From Burkholderiaceae bacterium (GTDB taxonomy: Bacteria > Pseudomonadota > Gammaproteobacteria > Burkholderiales > Burkholderiaceae_C), in contig JACKLN010000007.1 of the NCBI GenBank assembly GCA_024235855.1, positions 190,303 through 254,302 of the forward strand: 64,000 nt of DNA, read 5' to 3'. The first letter of the stretch is position 1. Every line of letters starts with the position of its first letter. Under the pieces are notes generated by a model that did no database searches, was not told the origin of the DNA, and was given only the letters and a program-made list of their open reading frames with translations. Shown piece by piece: positions 27,114-35,688 of this stretch. The translations under genes were made by a program, and so were the position numbers.

Positions 27114-28310
27114 ATGCAGCTCATCGACAGCATCCTGGCCGACGCGCAGGCCATCGCGAAGATCCGGCGCGACATCCACGCCCACCCGGAACTCTGCTTC
27201 CAGGAACAGCGCACGGCCGACGTCATCGCCCAGGCGCTGACGGACTGGGGCATCCCCACCCACCGCGGCATGGGCACCACGGGCGTGGTGGGCATCGTCA
27301 AGAACGGCACGTCCAACCGGGCCGTCGGGCTGCGTGCCGACATCGACGCGCTGCCGATGACCGAGCACAACCGCTTCGCCCATGCCAGCAAGCACCCGGG
27401 CAAGATGCACGCCTGCGGCCACGACGGGCACACCGCGATGCTGCTGGCCGCGGCCAAGCATTTCTCGAAGCACCGCAACTTCGACGGGACGGTGTACCTG
27501 GTCTTCCAGCCGGCCGAGGAAGGTGGCGGCGGCGCGCGCGAGATGATCAAGGACGGGCTGTTCGAGCGGTTCCCGATGGAGGCCATCTTCGGTGCCCACA
27601 ACTGGCCCGGCATGGCCGCCGGGCAGTTCGCGGTCAAGACCGGCCCGGTGTTCGCCAGCTCCAACGAGTTCAGGATCACCATCCGCGGCAAGGGCGCGCA
27701 CGCTGCGCTGCCGCACAACGGCATCGACCCGGTGCCGGTGGCCTGCCAGATGGTGCAGGCCTTCCAGACCATCGTCACGCGCAACAAGCGGCCGATCGAC
27801 ACCGCGGTGATCTCGGTGACGATGATCCACGCCGGCGAGGCCACCAACGTCATTCCCGACAGCTGCGAGATCCAGGGCACGGTGCGCACCTTCACCACCG
27901 AGGTGCTGGACCTGGTGGAGCAGCGCATGCAGCGCATCGCCGAAGCCACCTGCGCCGCCTTCGATGCGGAATGCGCCTTCGAATTCCACCGCAACTACCC
28001 GCCCACGGTGAACCACCCGGCCGAGACCGACTTCGTGCGCCGGGTGCTGGGCGAGGTGGTGGGCCCGCAGAACGTGCAGGAGTTCGAGCCGACGATGGGT
28101 GCGGAGGACTTCAGCTATTTCCTGCAGGCCAAGCCCGGCTGCTACTTCCTGATCGGCAACGGCGACGGCACCCACCGCGAAGGCGGCCACGGCATGGGCC
28201 CTTGCATGCTGCACAACCCCAGCTACGACTTCAACGACGAGTTGATCCCGCTGGGCGCCACCGCCTGGGTGCGCCTGGCCGAGGCCTGGCTTGCGCAGCC
28301 GCGGGGCTGA
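27114..28310 (+). CDS. M20-family amidohydrolase (hippurate hydrolase / N-acyl-amino-acid hydrolase type)
   Basis: 398 aa. Metal and catalytic residues of M20D are in place: RRDIHAHPEL, GLRADIDALPM, HACGHDGHTAMLL, FQPAEEGGGGA and a late EDFSYFLQAKPGCYFLIGNG. No signal peptide. The family cleaves N-acyl or N-aroyl amino acids (hippuricase, aminoacylase) in the cytoplasm. The length is normal. It sits between an amino-acid-type binding protein and a DUF2817 peptidase-like gene on the same strand. Confidence 0.93.
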   Translation: MQLIDSILADAQAIAKIRRDIHAHPELCFQEQRTADVIAQALTDWGIPTHRGMGTTGVVGIVKNGTSNRAVGLRADIDALPMTEHNRFAHASKHPGKMHACGHDGHTAMLLAAAKHFSKHRNFDGTVYLVFQPAEEGGGGAREMIKDGLFERFPMEAIFGAHNWPGMAAGQFAVKTGPVFASSNEFRITIRGKGAHAALPHNGIDPVPVACQMVQAFQTIVTRNKRPIDTAVISVTMIHAGEATNVIPDSCEIQGTVRTFTTEVLDLVEQRMQRIAEATCAAFDAECAFEFHRNYPPTVNHPAETDFVRRVLGEVVGPQNVQEFEPTMGAEDFSYFLQAKPGCYFLIGNGDGTHREGGHGMGPCMLHNPSYDFNDELIPLGATAWVRLAEAWLAQPRG

Positions 28311-28314
28311 GCGC

Positions 28315-29421
28315 ATGGCCGCGGCTGACGGCGACGGCGCCGAGCGCTTCTTCGCCCAGACCTACGCCGAGGCCCGCGCCGGCTTCCTGGCCGCGGTCGC
28401 GGCGAGCGGCCTGGACGTGCAGTCGCACACCCACCCGATGCGCGGCCCCGACGGCGAGGCGCTGGCGATGGACGTGGTGCGCGATGGTCCTGCCGATGCA
28501 CCCGCGGTGCTCCTGGTTTCCAGCGCCTGCCACGGCGTCGAAGGTTTCTGCGGCTCCGGCGTGCAACGCGCGTTGCTGGCCGATGCCGGCTTCCGCGCGA
28601 TGGCGGCCGATGCCGGCGTGGCGGTGCTCTACATCCATGCCCTGAACCCCTGGGGCTTCGCATGGTGGCGGCGCACGACGCACGAGAACGTCGACCTCAA
28701 CCGCAACTTCCACGATTTCCACGGGCCGCTGCCGGACAACACCGCCTACGACGAACTGGCCACCGCCATCGTGCCGGCACAGTGGCCGGCGCCGGAGGCC
28801 GATGCCCGGCTGGCGGCGTACGCCACGGCGCATGGCGACCGCGCGCTGCAGGCGGCCATCACTGGTGGGCAGTACAGCCATCCGCAAGGCCTGTTCTACG
28901 GCGGCCGCGCACCCACCTGGAGCCAGCAGACACTGCGCCACGTGCTGCAGGACCATGGCCGCCGCTGCGCCCGCCTGGGCTGGATCGACCTGCACACCGG
29001 CCTGGGCCCCAGCGGCCATGGCGAGCGCATCTTCGCCGGCGGCAACGACGACGCAGTGCTGGCCCGGGCGCGCGCCTGGTGGGGCCAGGCGGTGACGTCG
29101 ATCTACGACGGCTCGTCGACCTCGGCGCTGCTCAGCGGCCTGATGTGGCTGTCGGCCGGCCAGGAATGCCCGCAGGCCGAATACACCGGCATTGCGCTGG
29201 AGTACGGCACGGTACCGATCCCGGCGGTGATCGAGGCGCTGCGCGCCGACCAGTGGGCCGAGAACCACCCGGAGATCGACCCGGCCCTGCGCCAGGCCAT
29301 CCGCCGCCAGGTGCGCGACGCCTTCTATACCGACACGCCCGCTTGGAAGACCCGGATCGTGGCCCAGGGCCTGGAGGCCGCACGACAGGCCGTGACGGGC
29401 TTGGCGGCACCGCCCCCCTGA
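28315..29421 (+). CDS. DUF2817 (M14-carboxypeptidase-like) protein
   Basis: 368 aa from the ATG at 28315, 4 nt after the amidohydrolase stop. M14-type zinc residues can be read: S-A-C-H-G-V-E-G (HxxE), then NVDLNRNFHDF and WIDLHTGLG with the third ligand His, and LEYGTVP as the likely catalytic Glu region. DUF2817 proteins are uncharacterised members of the zinc carboxypeptidase clan. No signal peptide. Close coupling to the amidohydrolase suggests joint action on an acylated or peptide-linked amino acid. Confidence 0.88.
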   Translation: MAAADGDGAERFFAQTYAEARAGFLAAVAASGLDVQSHTHPMRGPDGEALAMDVVRDGPADAPAVLLVSSACHGVEGFCGSGVQRALLADAGFRAMAADAGVAVLYIHALNPWGFAWWRRTTHENVDLNRNFHDFHGPLPDNTAYDELATAIVPAQWPAPEADARLAAYATAHGDRALQAAITGGQYSHPQGLFYGGRAPTWSQQTLRHVLQDHGRRCARLGWIDLHTGLGPSGHGERIFAGGNDDAVLARARAWWGQAVTSIYDGSSTSALLSGLMWLSAGQECPQAEYTGIALEYGTVPIPAVIEALRADQWAENHPEIDPALRQAIRRQVRDAFYTDTPAWKTRIVAQGLEAARQAVTGLAAPPP

Positions 29422-29490
29422 TCGGGGGTGTGCTGCAGGGGTCGGGGCGTAAACTCGGCGCCTCACTGCCCTCCGGCTGCATCATTTGTC

Positions 29491-30279
29491 ATGGCCGACG
29501 ACTACCCCAGCACGCTGATTGCGGCATCGCTGCTCACGCGGCGCAAGGCCAAGGGCATGCTCGTCGAAGGCACACGGCTGGACCTGCTGCCCGATGGCGC
29601 CGACGGCCCGCCCCGCTTCAAGATCAAGGCTGCGGAGCAGGAGTCGCGCCGCAGCCTCATCGGTGGTCTGCTGCGCAGCCGCTACGCCTGGCGCGGCTAC
29701 CAGTCGGTGTCGCTGGCGGCCTCGCAGACGCTGGACCGCTTCACCCTGGTGGCGCTGGACGACGAGCAACCGCTGGGCACCATCACGGTCGCCTTCGACA
29801 TGGGCAAGGCGCTTGGCGCCGATGACGCCTTCCGGACGGAACTGAACGAGTTGCGGGCCGCAGGCGTGAAGCTGTGCGAATTCACCAAGCTGGCAGTCGA
29901 CCCCACGACCGCCACCAAGCGCGTGCTGGCCGCCCTGTTCCATGTGGCCTACATCGTGGCCCACCGCGTGCGCGGCTTCGACCAACTGGTGATCGAGGTC
30001 AACCCACGCCACCAACGGTACTACGAGCGCATGCTGGGCATGACGCAACTGGGGCCGGAGCGCATGAACCGCGCCGTCAACGCCCCGGCCATCCTGTTGA
30101 CCACGCCGTTCGACCACATCCGCGAGCAGATCGCGATCTACGGCGGCCAGCCGGAGCGCACGTCGGAGGTGCGCACCCTCTACCCGTTTGCCTTTTCGGC
30201 CGACCAGGAGGCCAACGTGGTGCGGCGCCTGGAGAACATGTCCGACCGCCAGACCTTCGTCGGCGACACGACGATCTGA
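29491..30279 (+). CDS. FeeM-like N-acyl amino acid synthase (GNAT fold)
   Basis: 262 aa from the ATG at 29491. The middle part matches the FeeM-type acyltransferase (FTLVALDDEQPLGTITV, LCEFTKLAVDP, LAALFHVAYIVAHRVRGFDQLVIEVNPRHQRYYERMLG). FeeM enzymes transfer fatty acyl groups from acyl carrier protein to amino acids such as tyrosine; related proteins occur with exosortase systems. The first 70 residues are less typical. Located 69 nt after DUF2817 on the same strand and convergent with pgi (12 nt). Confidence 0.85.
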   Translation: MADDYPSTLIAASLLTRRKAKGMLVEGTRLDLLPDGADGPPRFKIKAAEQESRRSLIGGLLRSRYAWRGYQSVSLAASQTLDRFTLVALDDEQPLGTITVAFDMGKALGADDAFRTELNELRAAGVKLCEFTKLAVDPTTATKRVLAALFHVAYIVAHRVRGFDQLVIEVNPRHQRYYERMLGMTQLGPERMNRAVNAPAILLTTPFDHIREQIAIYGGQPERTSEVRTLYPFAFSADQEANVVRRLENMSDRQTFVGDTTI

Positions 30280-30291
30280 CCGACGCGGCCG

Positions 30292-31938
30292 TCAGGCCCG
30301 CAGCCGCGCCAGCAGGCCGGCGGTCGAACCGTCCAGGCCACTGACGTCGCCACTGCCCAGGCGCGGCAGCAGTTCCCCAGCCAGCGCCTTGCCCAGTTCC
30401 ACGCCCCACTGGTCGAACGCATTGATCCCCCAGATGGCCGCGCTGGTGAAGACGCGGTGCTCGTACAGGGCGATCAGTGCGCCCAGTGACCGCGGCGTCA
30501 GCGCGTCCAGCACGAAGGTCGTGCTCGGCCGGTTGCCCGGGAAACTGCGGTGGCGCGCGATCATGTCCGGGTCGGCGCCCGGGGCGGCGGTGGGCGCGTG
30601 CTCCCGCGCGGCGTCGGCCGCGGTCTTGCCCAGCATCAGCGCCTGGCTCTGCGCCAGGCCGTTGGCCAGCAGCTTGGCGTGCTGGCTGGCCAGGCCGTCG
30701 CGCACGGCGGCCGGCAGGTCGGCTCGGTCATGGGCCGGTGTCTTCACGAGGATGAACTCGACCGGGATCACGTCCGTGCCCTGGTGCAGCATCTGGAAGT
30801 AGGCGTGCTGGCCGTTGGTGCCCGGCTCGCCCCACACCACCGGGCTGCTGCCGGCCGCCAGCGGCTGGCCGGCGAGGTCCACGCCCTTGCCGTTGGACTC
30901 CATCTCCAGCTGCTGCAGGTAGGCCGGCAGGCGTTTGAGGCCCTGGTGGTACGGTGCCACCGAACGGCTGGTGAACCCGTGGAAGTTGCGGTACCAGACG
31001 TCCAGCAGCCCCAGCTGCATCGGCAGGTTCTGCGCCAGCGGTGCGGTGGCGAAGTGCCGGTCCATCGCGTGCGCGCCGGCCAGCAGCGCACGGAAGTGCC
31101 CGGCGCCGATGGCGATGGCGATCGGCAGGCCGATGGCGCTCCACAGCGAGTAGCGGCCACCCACCCAGTCCCAGAAGCCGAAGGTCTCGGTGATGCCGAA
31201 GGCCGCGGCAGCCTTGACATTGGTGGTGGCGGCCACGAAGTGGCGGGCGATGTCGGCAGCGCCCAGGCCGGCGGCCCGGCCGGCTTCCAGGAACCAGGCC
31301 CGCGCCGTATGCGCGTTGGCCAGGGTCTCCTGCGTGGTGAAGGTCTTGCTGGCGACGATGAACAGCGTGCGTGCCGGGTCCAGGCCGCGCAGCACCGGCA
31401 CGATGTCGTGGCCGTCGACGTTGCTGACGAAGTGCAGCCGCAGGCCGCGGTGGGCGTAGGCGTCCAGCGCCGGCACCACCATCGCCGGGCCGAGGTCGCT
31501 GCCGCCGATGCCGATGTTGACCACGTCGGAGATGCCGCTGGTGGCGGTGTCGCGCACGCGCTCGGCCAGCGCCAGCATGCGGTCCAGCACGCCGTGCACC
31601 TCGTCGCTGAACGGCCCCTGGCCGCGCGGCGCGCGCAGCGCGGTGTGCAGCACGGCGCGACCTTCGGTGGTGTTGATGGGCTGGCCGGCGAACATGGCGT
31701 CCCGCCGGGCCTCCAGGCCGCATTCCGCCGCCAGGTCCAGCAGGAAACGCCGCGTGGCCACGTCGATCAGGTTCTTCGACAGGTCGGCGAAGACCTCGGG
31801 CGCCTGCAGGCTGAAGGCATCGAAGCGGCCTGGGTCGCGGGCAAAGGCCTCGCGCAGGTCCAGACCGCGGCCATGGGCCTCGAAGTGGCCGCGCAGCGCG
31901 GTCCAGGCGCGCGTGGTCTCGGGCCGCACCACCGTCAC
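30292..31938 (-). CDS. pgi: Glucose-6-phosphate isomerase
   Basis: 548 aa. Family blocks are all present: VNIGIGGSDLGPAM, SKTFTTQETL, WVGGRYSLWSAIGLPIAI, the GLKRLPAYLQQLEMESNGK signature and GEPGTNGQHAYFQMLHQG. It interconverts glucose-6-P and fructose-6-P in the cytoplasm. The start is a GTG at 31938 that overlaps the tal stop by 4 nt (GTGA), so it is translated after tal. Together they feed glycolysis and the pentose-phosphate shunt and supply sugar phosphates for the rml pathway. Confidence 0.97.
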   Translation of the reverse strand: MTVVRPETTRAWTALRGHFEAHGRGLDLREAFARDPGRFDAFSLQAPEVFADLSKNLIDVATRRFLLDLAAECGLEARRDAMFAGQPINTTEGRAVLHTALRAPRGQGPFSDEVHGVLDRMLALAERVRDTATSGISDVVNIGIGGSDLGPAMVVPALDAYAHRGLRLHFVSNVDGHDIVPVLRGLDPARTLFIVASKTFTTQETLANAHTARAWFLEAGRAAGLGAADIARHFVAATTNVKAAAAFGITETFGFWDWVGGRYSLWSAIGLPIAIAIGAGHFRALLAGAHAMDRHFATAPLAQNLPMQLGLLDVWYRNFHGFTSRSVAPYHQGLKRLPAYLQQLEMESNGKGVDLAGQPLAAGSSPVVWGEPGTNGQHAYFQMLHQGTDVIPVEFILVKTPAHDRADLPAAVRDGLASQHAKLLANGLAQSQALMLGKTAADAAREHAPTAAPGADPDMIARHRSFPGNRPSTTFVLDALTPRSLGALIALYEHRVFTSAAIWGINAFDQWGVELGKALAGELLPRLGSGDVSGLDGSTAGLLARLRA

Positions 31939-32912
31939 GCCCTGGCCTCCTCGATCAGCTGGTCGAGCTTCACGGCGTCGGCGGCAAAGGCGCGGATGCC
32001 CTCGGCCAGCTTCTCGGTGGCCATGGCGTCCTCGTTGAGCGCCCAGCGGAAGGCCGGCTCGGCATGGCTGACGGCGTGGATCGTCGCCGCCTTGGCCTCG
32101 GCGGCGTCCAGCTGGCGCGGCACCGGCGCGTCGGATGCCTGCAGCGCCGCCAGCAGTTCCGGGCTGATGGTCAGCAGGTCGCAGCCGGCCAGCGCCAGGA
32201 TCTGGCCCACGTTGCGGAAGCTCGCACCCATCACCTCGGTGGCGATGTCGTAGTGCTTGAAGTAACGCCAGATGCGCGCCACCGACTGCACGCCGGGGTC
32301 GTTGATGCCGGCCATCGCCGCGTCGTCCCAGGCCGCACCGGCAGCCTTCTTGTGCCAGTCGTAGATGCGGCCGACGAAGGGCGAGATCAGCGTCACGCCG
32401 GCCTCGCCGCAGGCCACGGCCTGGCAGAAGGCGAACAGCAGCGTCAGGTTGCAGTGGATGCCCTCGCGCTCCAGCGCGCGGGCCGCCTGGATGCCCTCCC
32501 AGGTCGCGGCGATCTTAATCAGCACCCGCTCGCGGCCGATGCCCGCCTTCTCGTACAGGCCGATCAGGTGCCGCGCACGGGCCACGGTGGCGGCGGTGTC
32601 GAACGACAGGCGGGCATCGACCTCGGTGCTGACGCGGCCCGGCACCACCTTCAGGATCTCCAGCCCGAAGCGCACCAGCACCTCGTCGACGATGCCCGCC
32701 AGCGGCGCGCCGCGGTGCGCGGCCACGGTCTCGTCCAGCAGCGGCCGGTAGTCGGGCTGCTGCACGGCCTTGAGGATCAGCGTCGGGTTGGTGGTGGCGT
32801 CGCGTGGCGCGTACTGCGCCAGCTGGCGGAAGTTGCCGGTGTCGGCCACCACGGTGGTCAGGGCCTTCAGGGCGTCGAGCTGGGTCACTGGCGGTGTGGC
32901 GGTGGCACTCAT
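31935..32912 (-). CDS. tal: Transaldolase
   Basis: 325 aa from the ATG at 32912 (MSATATPPVTQLDALK). It contains DATTNPTLI, the Schiff-base Lys block VLIKIAATWEGIQAA and NLTLLFAFCQA. It transfers dihydroxyacetone units in the non-oxidative pentose phosphate pathway. It is first in the tal-pgi operon and divergent from the beta-helix protein gene (83 nt). AAATTA in the leader resembles half of a HexR box but lacks the other half. Confidence 0.96.
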   Translation of the reverse strand: MSATATPPVTQLDALKALTTVVADTGNFRQLAQYAPRDATTNPTLILKAVQQPDYRPLLDETVAAHRGAPLAGIVDEVLVRFGLEILKVVPGRVSTEVDARLSFDTAATVARARHLIGLYEKAGIGRERVLIKIAATWEGIQAARALEREGIHCNLTLLFAFCQAVACGEAGVTLISPFVGRIYDWHKKAAGAAWDDAAMAGINDPGVQSVARIWRYFKHYDIATEVMGASFRNVGQILALAGCDLLTISPELLAALQASDAPVPRQLDAAEAKAATIHAVSHAEPAFRWALNEDAMATEKLAEGIRAFAADAVKLDQLIEEARA

Positions 32913-32995
32913 GTGCAAATTAGACCGCATCCCCCGGGCCGGGCGGCGACAGGGCGGTTACATCTTGTCGGCGCACCGGCATACTGCGCGCCGTG

Positions 32996-34147
32996 ATGCG
33001 CCACCTCGTACTTGCCACGGCCCTGGGTCTCGGCCTCCTGATCTCGTCGTCCGCCTGGGCAGAGACCCTCGTCGTCGGCCCCGAGGGCGTGCCGCTGGCC
33101 CTTGGGGACGCCCTGGCACAGGCGCGGGACGGCGACGTCATCGATCTGCTGCCCGGCGTCTACAAGGGCGCCGTCGGGGTCATCGGGCAGAAGCAGCTGA
33201 CGATCCGCGGTGTCGGTGATCGGCCCGTGGTCGAGGCCGACGGCCGCAACGCCGAGGGCAAGGCGATCTGGGTCGTGCGCAACGGCGACATCACGATCGA
33301 GAACATCGAATTCCGTGGCGCGCGTGTGCCGGACGCCAACGGCGCCGGCATCCGCTTCGAGAAGGGGCGGCTGGTCGTGAAGCGCTGCCGCTTCGTCGAC
33401 AACCAGAACGGCCTGCTGACCGCCAACTTCATCGACGCCGAACTGCGCATCGAGGACAGCGAGTTCGTGCAGGCCGTGCGCCAGGTAGGCAGCCTGCCGC
33501 ACCTGCTGTACGTGGGCCGCATCGGGCGCTTCGAGATCACCGGCAGCCGCTTCCACCAGGGCTTCGAGGGCCACCTGATCAAGTCGCGCGCCAAGGTCAA
33601 CCGCATCGCCTACAACCTGATCGTCGACGGGCCGGACGGTGGCGCGTCCTACGAGATCGACCTGCCCAACGGCGGTGACGCGGTGGTCGTCGGCAACATC
33701 CTGGCGCAGAGTGCCCAGACGCAGAACCCGGTGATCGTGTCCTACGGCGCCGAAGGCAAGGCCTGGGACACCAACCGCCTGCTGCTGTCGCACAACACGC
33801 TGGTCAGCGACTACCCGCTGGCCTGGTTCCTGCGCAGCTGGCCCGAGAAGCTGGGCGAAGGCACCACCATCCGCGCCGTCAACAACCTCACGGTTGGGCC
33901 CGGCGTGTTCTCCTTCGGCTCGGCCGGCAGCTTCGACGGCAACTGGCCCACCGTGGCCTCGTCGCTGGTGGAGCCGATGCTGCTGGACTTCGCGCTCAAG
34001 CGCGACAGCTGGCTGCGCGGCCGCGCCGACGACCCACGCAGCCTGGCCGGCGACGAAGCCGTGCCCACGGCCGAGTTCAAGCTGCCCGTGGGCACCCGAC
34101 CGCTGGCACCGCCGGCGGCCTGGTCACCCGGCGCGCTGCAGCGCTGA
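32996..34147 (+). CDS. Secreted right-handed parallel beta-helix protein
   Basis: 383 aa from the ATG at 32996 (a GTG lies just before it). The signal peptide ends SSSAWA. Repeated strands such as LTIRGVGDRPVVEADG, DITIENIEFRGARV, GRLVVKRCRFVDNQNG and AELRIEDSEFVQAV are pectate-lyase-like beta-helix rungs. Such periplasmic or secreted proteins bind or cleave polysaccharides, but no catalytic triad is obvious. It stands alone between the tal-pgi and zwf-hexR units. Confidence 0.88.
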   Translation: MRHLVLATALGLGLLISSSAWAETLVVGPEGVPLALGDALAQARDGDVIDLLPGVYKGAVGVIGQKQLTIRGVGDRPVVEADGRNAEGKAIWVVRNGDITIENIEFRGARVPDANGAGIRFEKGRLVVKRCRFVDNQNGLLTANFIDAELRIEDSEFVQAVRQVGSLPHLLYVGRIGRFEITGSRFHQGFEGHLIKSRAKVNRIAYNLIVDGPDGGASYEIDLPNGGDAVVVGNILAQSAQTQNPVIVSYGAEGKAWDTNRLLLSHNTLVSDYPLAWFLRSWPEKLGEGTTIRAVNNLTVGPGVFSFGSAGSFDGNWPTVASSLVEPMLLDFALKRDSWLRGRADDPRSLAGDEAVPTAEFKLPVGTRPLAPPAAWSPGALQR

Positions 34148-34182
34148 TTGACCCGCCCGGGCAACTCGGGCATCATCGCGGA

Positions 34183-34197
34183 CGTAATTTAGTTACA
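34183..34197. promoter_or_regulatory. HexR box upstream of zwf
   Basis: The reverse strand reads TGTAACTAAATTACG, close to the betaproteobacterial HexR consensus TGTAATTAAATTACA recalled from comparative genomics (mismatches at one internal base and at the last base). It lies 13 nt before the zwf ATG, and the gene after zwf encodes a HexR-type regulator, so repression of zwf-hexR relieved by 2-keto-3-deoxy-6-phosphogluconate is likely. Confidence 0.7.
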
Positions 34198-34210
34198 TCG
34201 CGAGCACGCC

Positions 34211-35656
34211 ATGTCCTTCGACCTCGTCTTCTTCGGCGGCACCGGGGACCTCACCTGGCGCAAGCTGATGCCTGCCCTTTTCCAGGCGTTTCGCCACGGA
34301 AAGCTGCCGGCGGGCGGCCGCATCCTGGCCGTGGCGCGCGACGAGCGCAGCGACGACGCGTACCGCGATTTCATCCGCGAGCGCTTCGCCGAGGTGGACA
34401 GCGCCAAGCGCCCCAGCGACGCCGAGTTCGCCGAGTTCGCGCAGCTGCTGCACTACCGCCGCATGGACCTGAGCCAGCCCGAGCATTACGCCGGGCTGAA
34501 GCAATGGGTCGACGCCCGCGGGGCCGACACCGTGGTGCTCTACCTGGCCACCAGCCCCTACCTGTTCCCGGTGATCTGCGAGCAGCTCGGCGCCGCCGGC
34601 CTCAACGGCCCGAACGTGCGCGTGGTGCTGGAGAAGCCGCTGGGGCACGACCTGGCCAGCGCGCTGGAGATCAACCGCGTGGTGCGCTCGGTGTTCGCCG
34701 AGTCGCAGGCGCTGCGCATCGACCACTACCTGGGCAAGCCGGCGGTGCAGAACCTGATGGCGCTGCGCTTCGGCAACGCGCTGTTCGAGCCGCTGTGGCG
34801 ACGCGAGAGCATCGCCAACATCCAGATCACCATCGCCGAGAGCCTGGGCGTGGGCACGCGCGGCGACTACTACGACAAGACCGGCGCGCTGCGCGACATG
34901 GTGCAGAACCACGCGCTGCAGCTGCTGACCATGATCGCGATGGAGCCGCCGAGCACCAGCGACGCCGACGCCATCCGCGACGAGAAGCTCAAGGTGCTGA
35001 AGTCGCTCAAGCCGTTCACGCCGGAGACGGTGGCGCGCGACGTGGTGCGCGGCCAGTACCGTGCCGGTGCGGTGGACGGCAAGGCCGTGCCGGGCTATCT
35101 CGAAGAGGTCAAGGTGCCTGCGGGCAGCCGCTGCGAGACCTTCGTCGCGCTGCGCACCGAGGTGCAGAACTGGCGCTGGGCCGGCGTGCCCTTCTACCTG
35201 CGCACCGGCAAGCGCCTGGGCGCGCGCAACGCGCAGATCGTCGTCACCTTCCGAGAGGTGCCGCACCCCATCTTCCCGGGCACGCGCTGCGCCAACAAGC
35301 TGGTGATCAACCTGCAGCCCGAGGACGGGCTGGAGCTGCACCTGCTGGCGGCCAAGGGCAGCGGCAACAACGACCTGCTCTCGCCGGTGTCGCTGGACCT
35401 GGACTTCGACAAGGCCTTCCCCAGCGAGCGCGTGGGCGCCTACGAGAAGCTGCTGCTCGACGCCATCGCCGGCCGGCTCAACCTGTTCGTGCGCAGCGAC
35501 GAACAGGAACAGGCCTGGCGCTGGGTGATGCCCGTGCTCGAGGCCTGGGCCGCCGACCCCACACCACCGCGGCCGTATGCCGCCGGCGGCTGGGGCCCGG
35601 CCGCGGCCAGCGCGCTGGTGGCGCGCGACGGCTGCACCTGGGCCGAGGAGCAGTAG
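34211..35656 (+). CDS. zwf: Glucose-6-phosphate 1-dehydrogenase
   Basis: 481 aa. It has the coenzyme site FFGGTGDLTWRKLMPALF, the active-site block IDHYLGKPAVQNL, and the third block near YYDKTGALRDMVQNHALQL. It oxidises glucose-6-P to 6-phosphogluconolactone, feeding the Entner-Doudoroff and pentose phosphate routes. The leader holds a HexR box. The hexR gene follows after 32 nt on the same strand. Confidence 0.97.
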   Translation: MSFDLVFFGGTGDLTWRKLMPALFQAFRHGKLPAGGRILAVARDERSDDAYRDFIRERFAEVDSAKRPSDAEFAEFAQLLHYRRMDLSQPEHYAGLKQWVDARGADTVVLYLATSPYLFPVICEQLGAAGLNGPNVRVVLEKPLGHDLASALEINRVVRSVFAESQALRIDHYLGKPAVQNLMALRFGNALFEPLWRRESIANIQITIAESLGVGTRGDYYDKTGALRDMVQNHALQLLTMIAMEPPSTSDADAIRDEKLKVLKSLKPFTPETVARDVVRGQYRAGAVDGKAVPGYLEEVKVPAGSRCETFVALRTEVQNWRWAGVPFYLRTGKRLGARNAQIVVTFREVPHPIFPGTRCANKLVINLQPEDGLELHLLAAKGSGNNDLLSPVSLDLDFDKAFPSERVGAYEKLLLDAIAGRLNLFVRSDEQEQAWRWVMPVLEAWAADPTPPRPYAAGGWGPAAASALVARDGCTWAEEQ

Positions 35657-35688
35657 CCGCCCACGCGGCTGCGCCCACAATCGCGGCC

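Noticed and set aside
32913..32930. AAATTA before tal as a HexR box
   Set aside because: Only one half matches the consensus and the second half is missing.
34504..35688. Upstream extension of the hexR frame through zwf
   Set aside because: It is out of frame with the clear zwf gene and composed of Arg/Ala/Gly repeats; the HexR domain begins at 35689.
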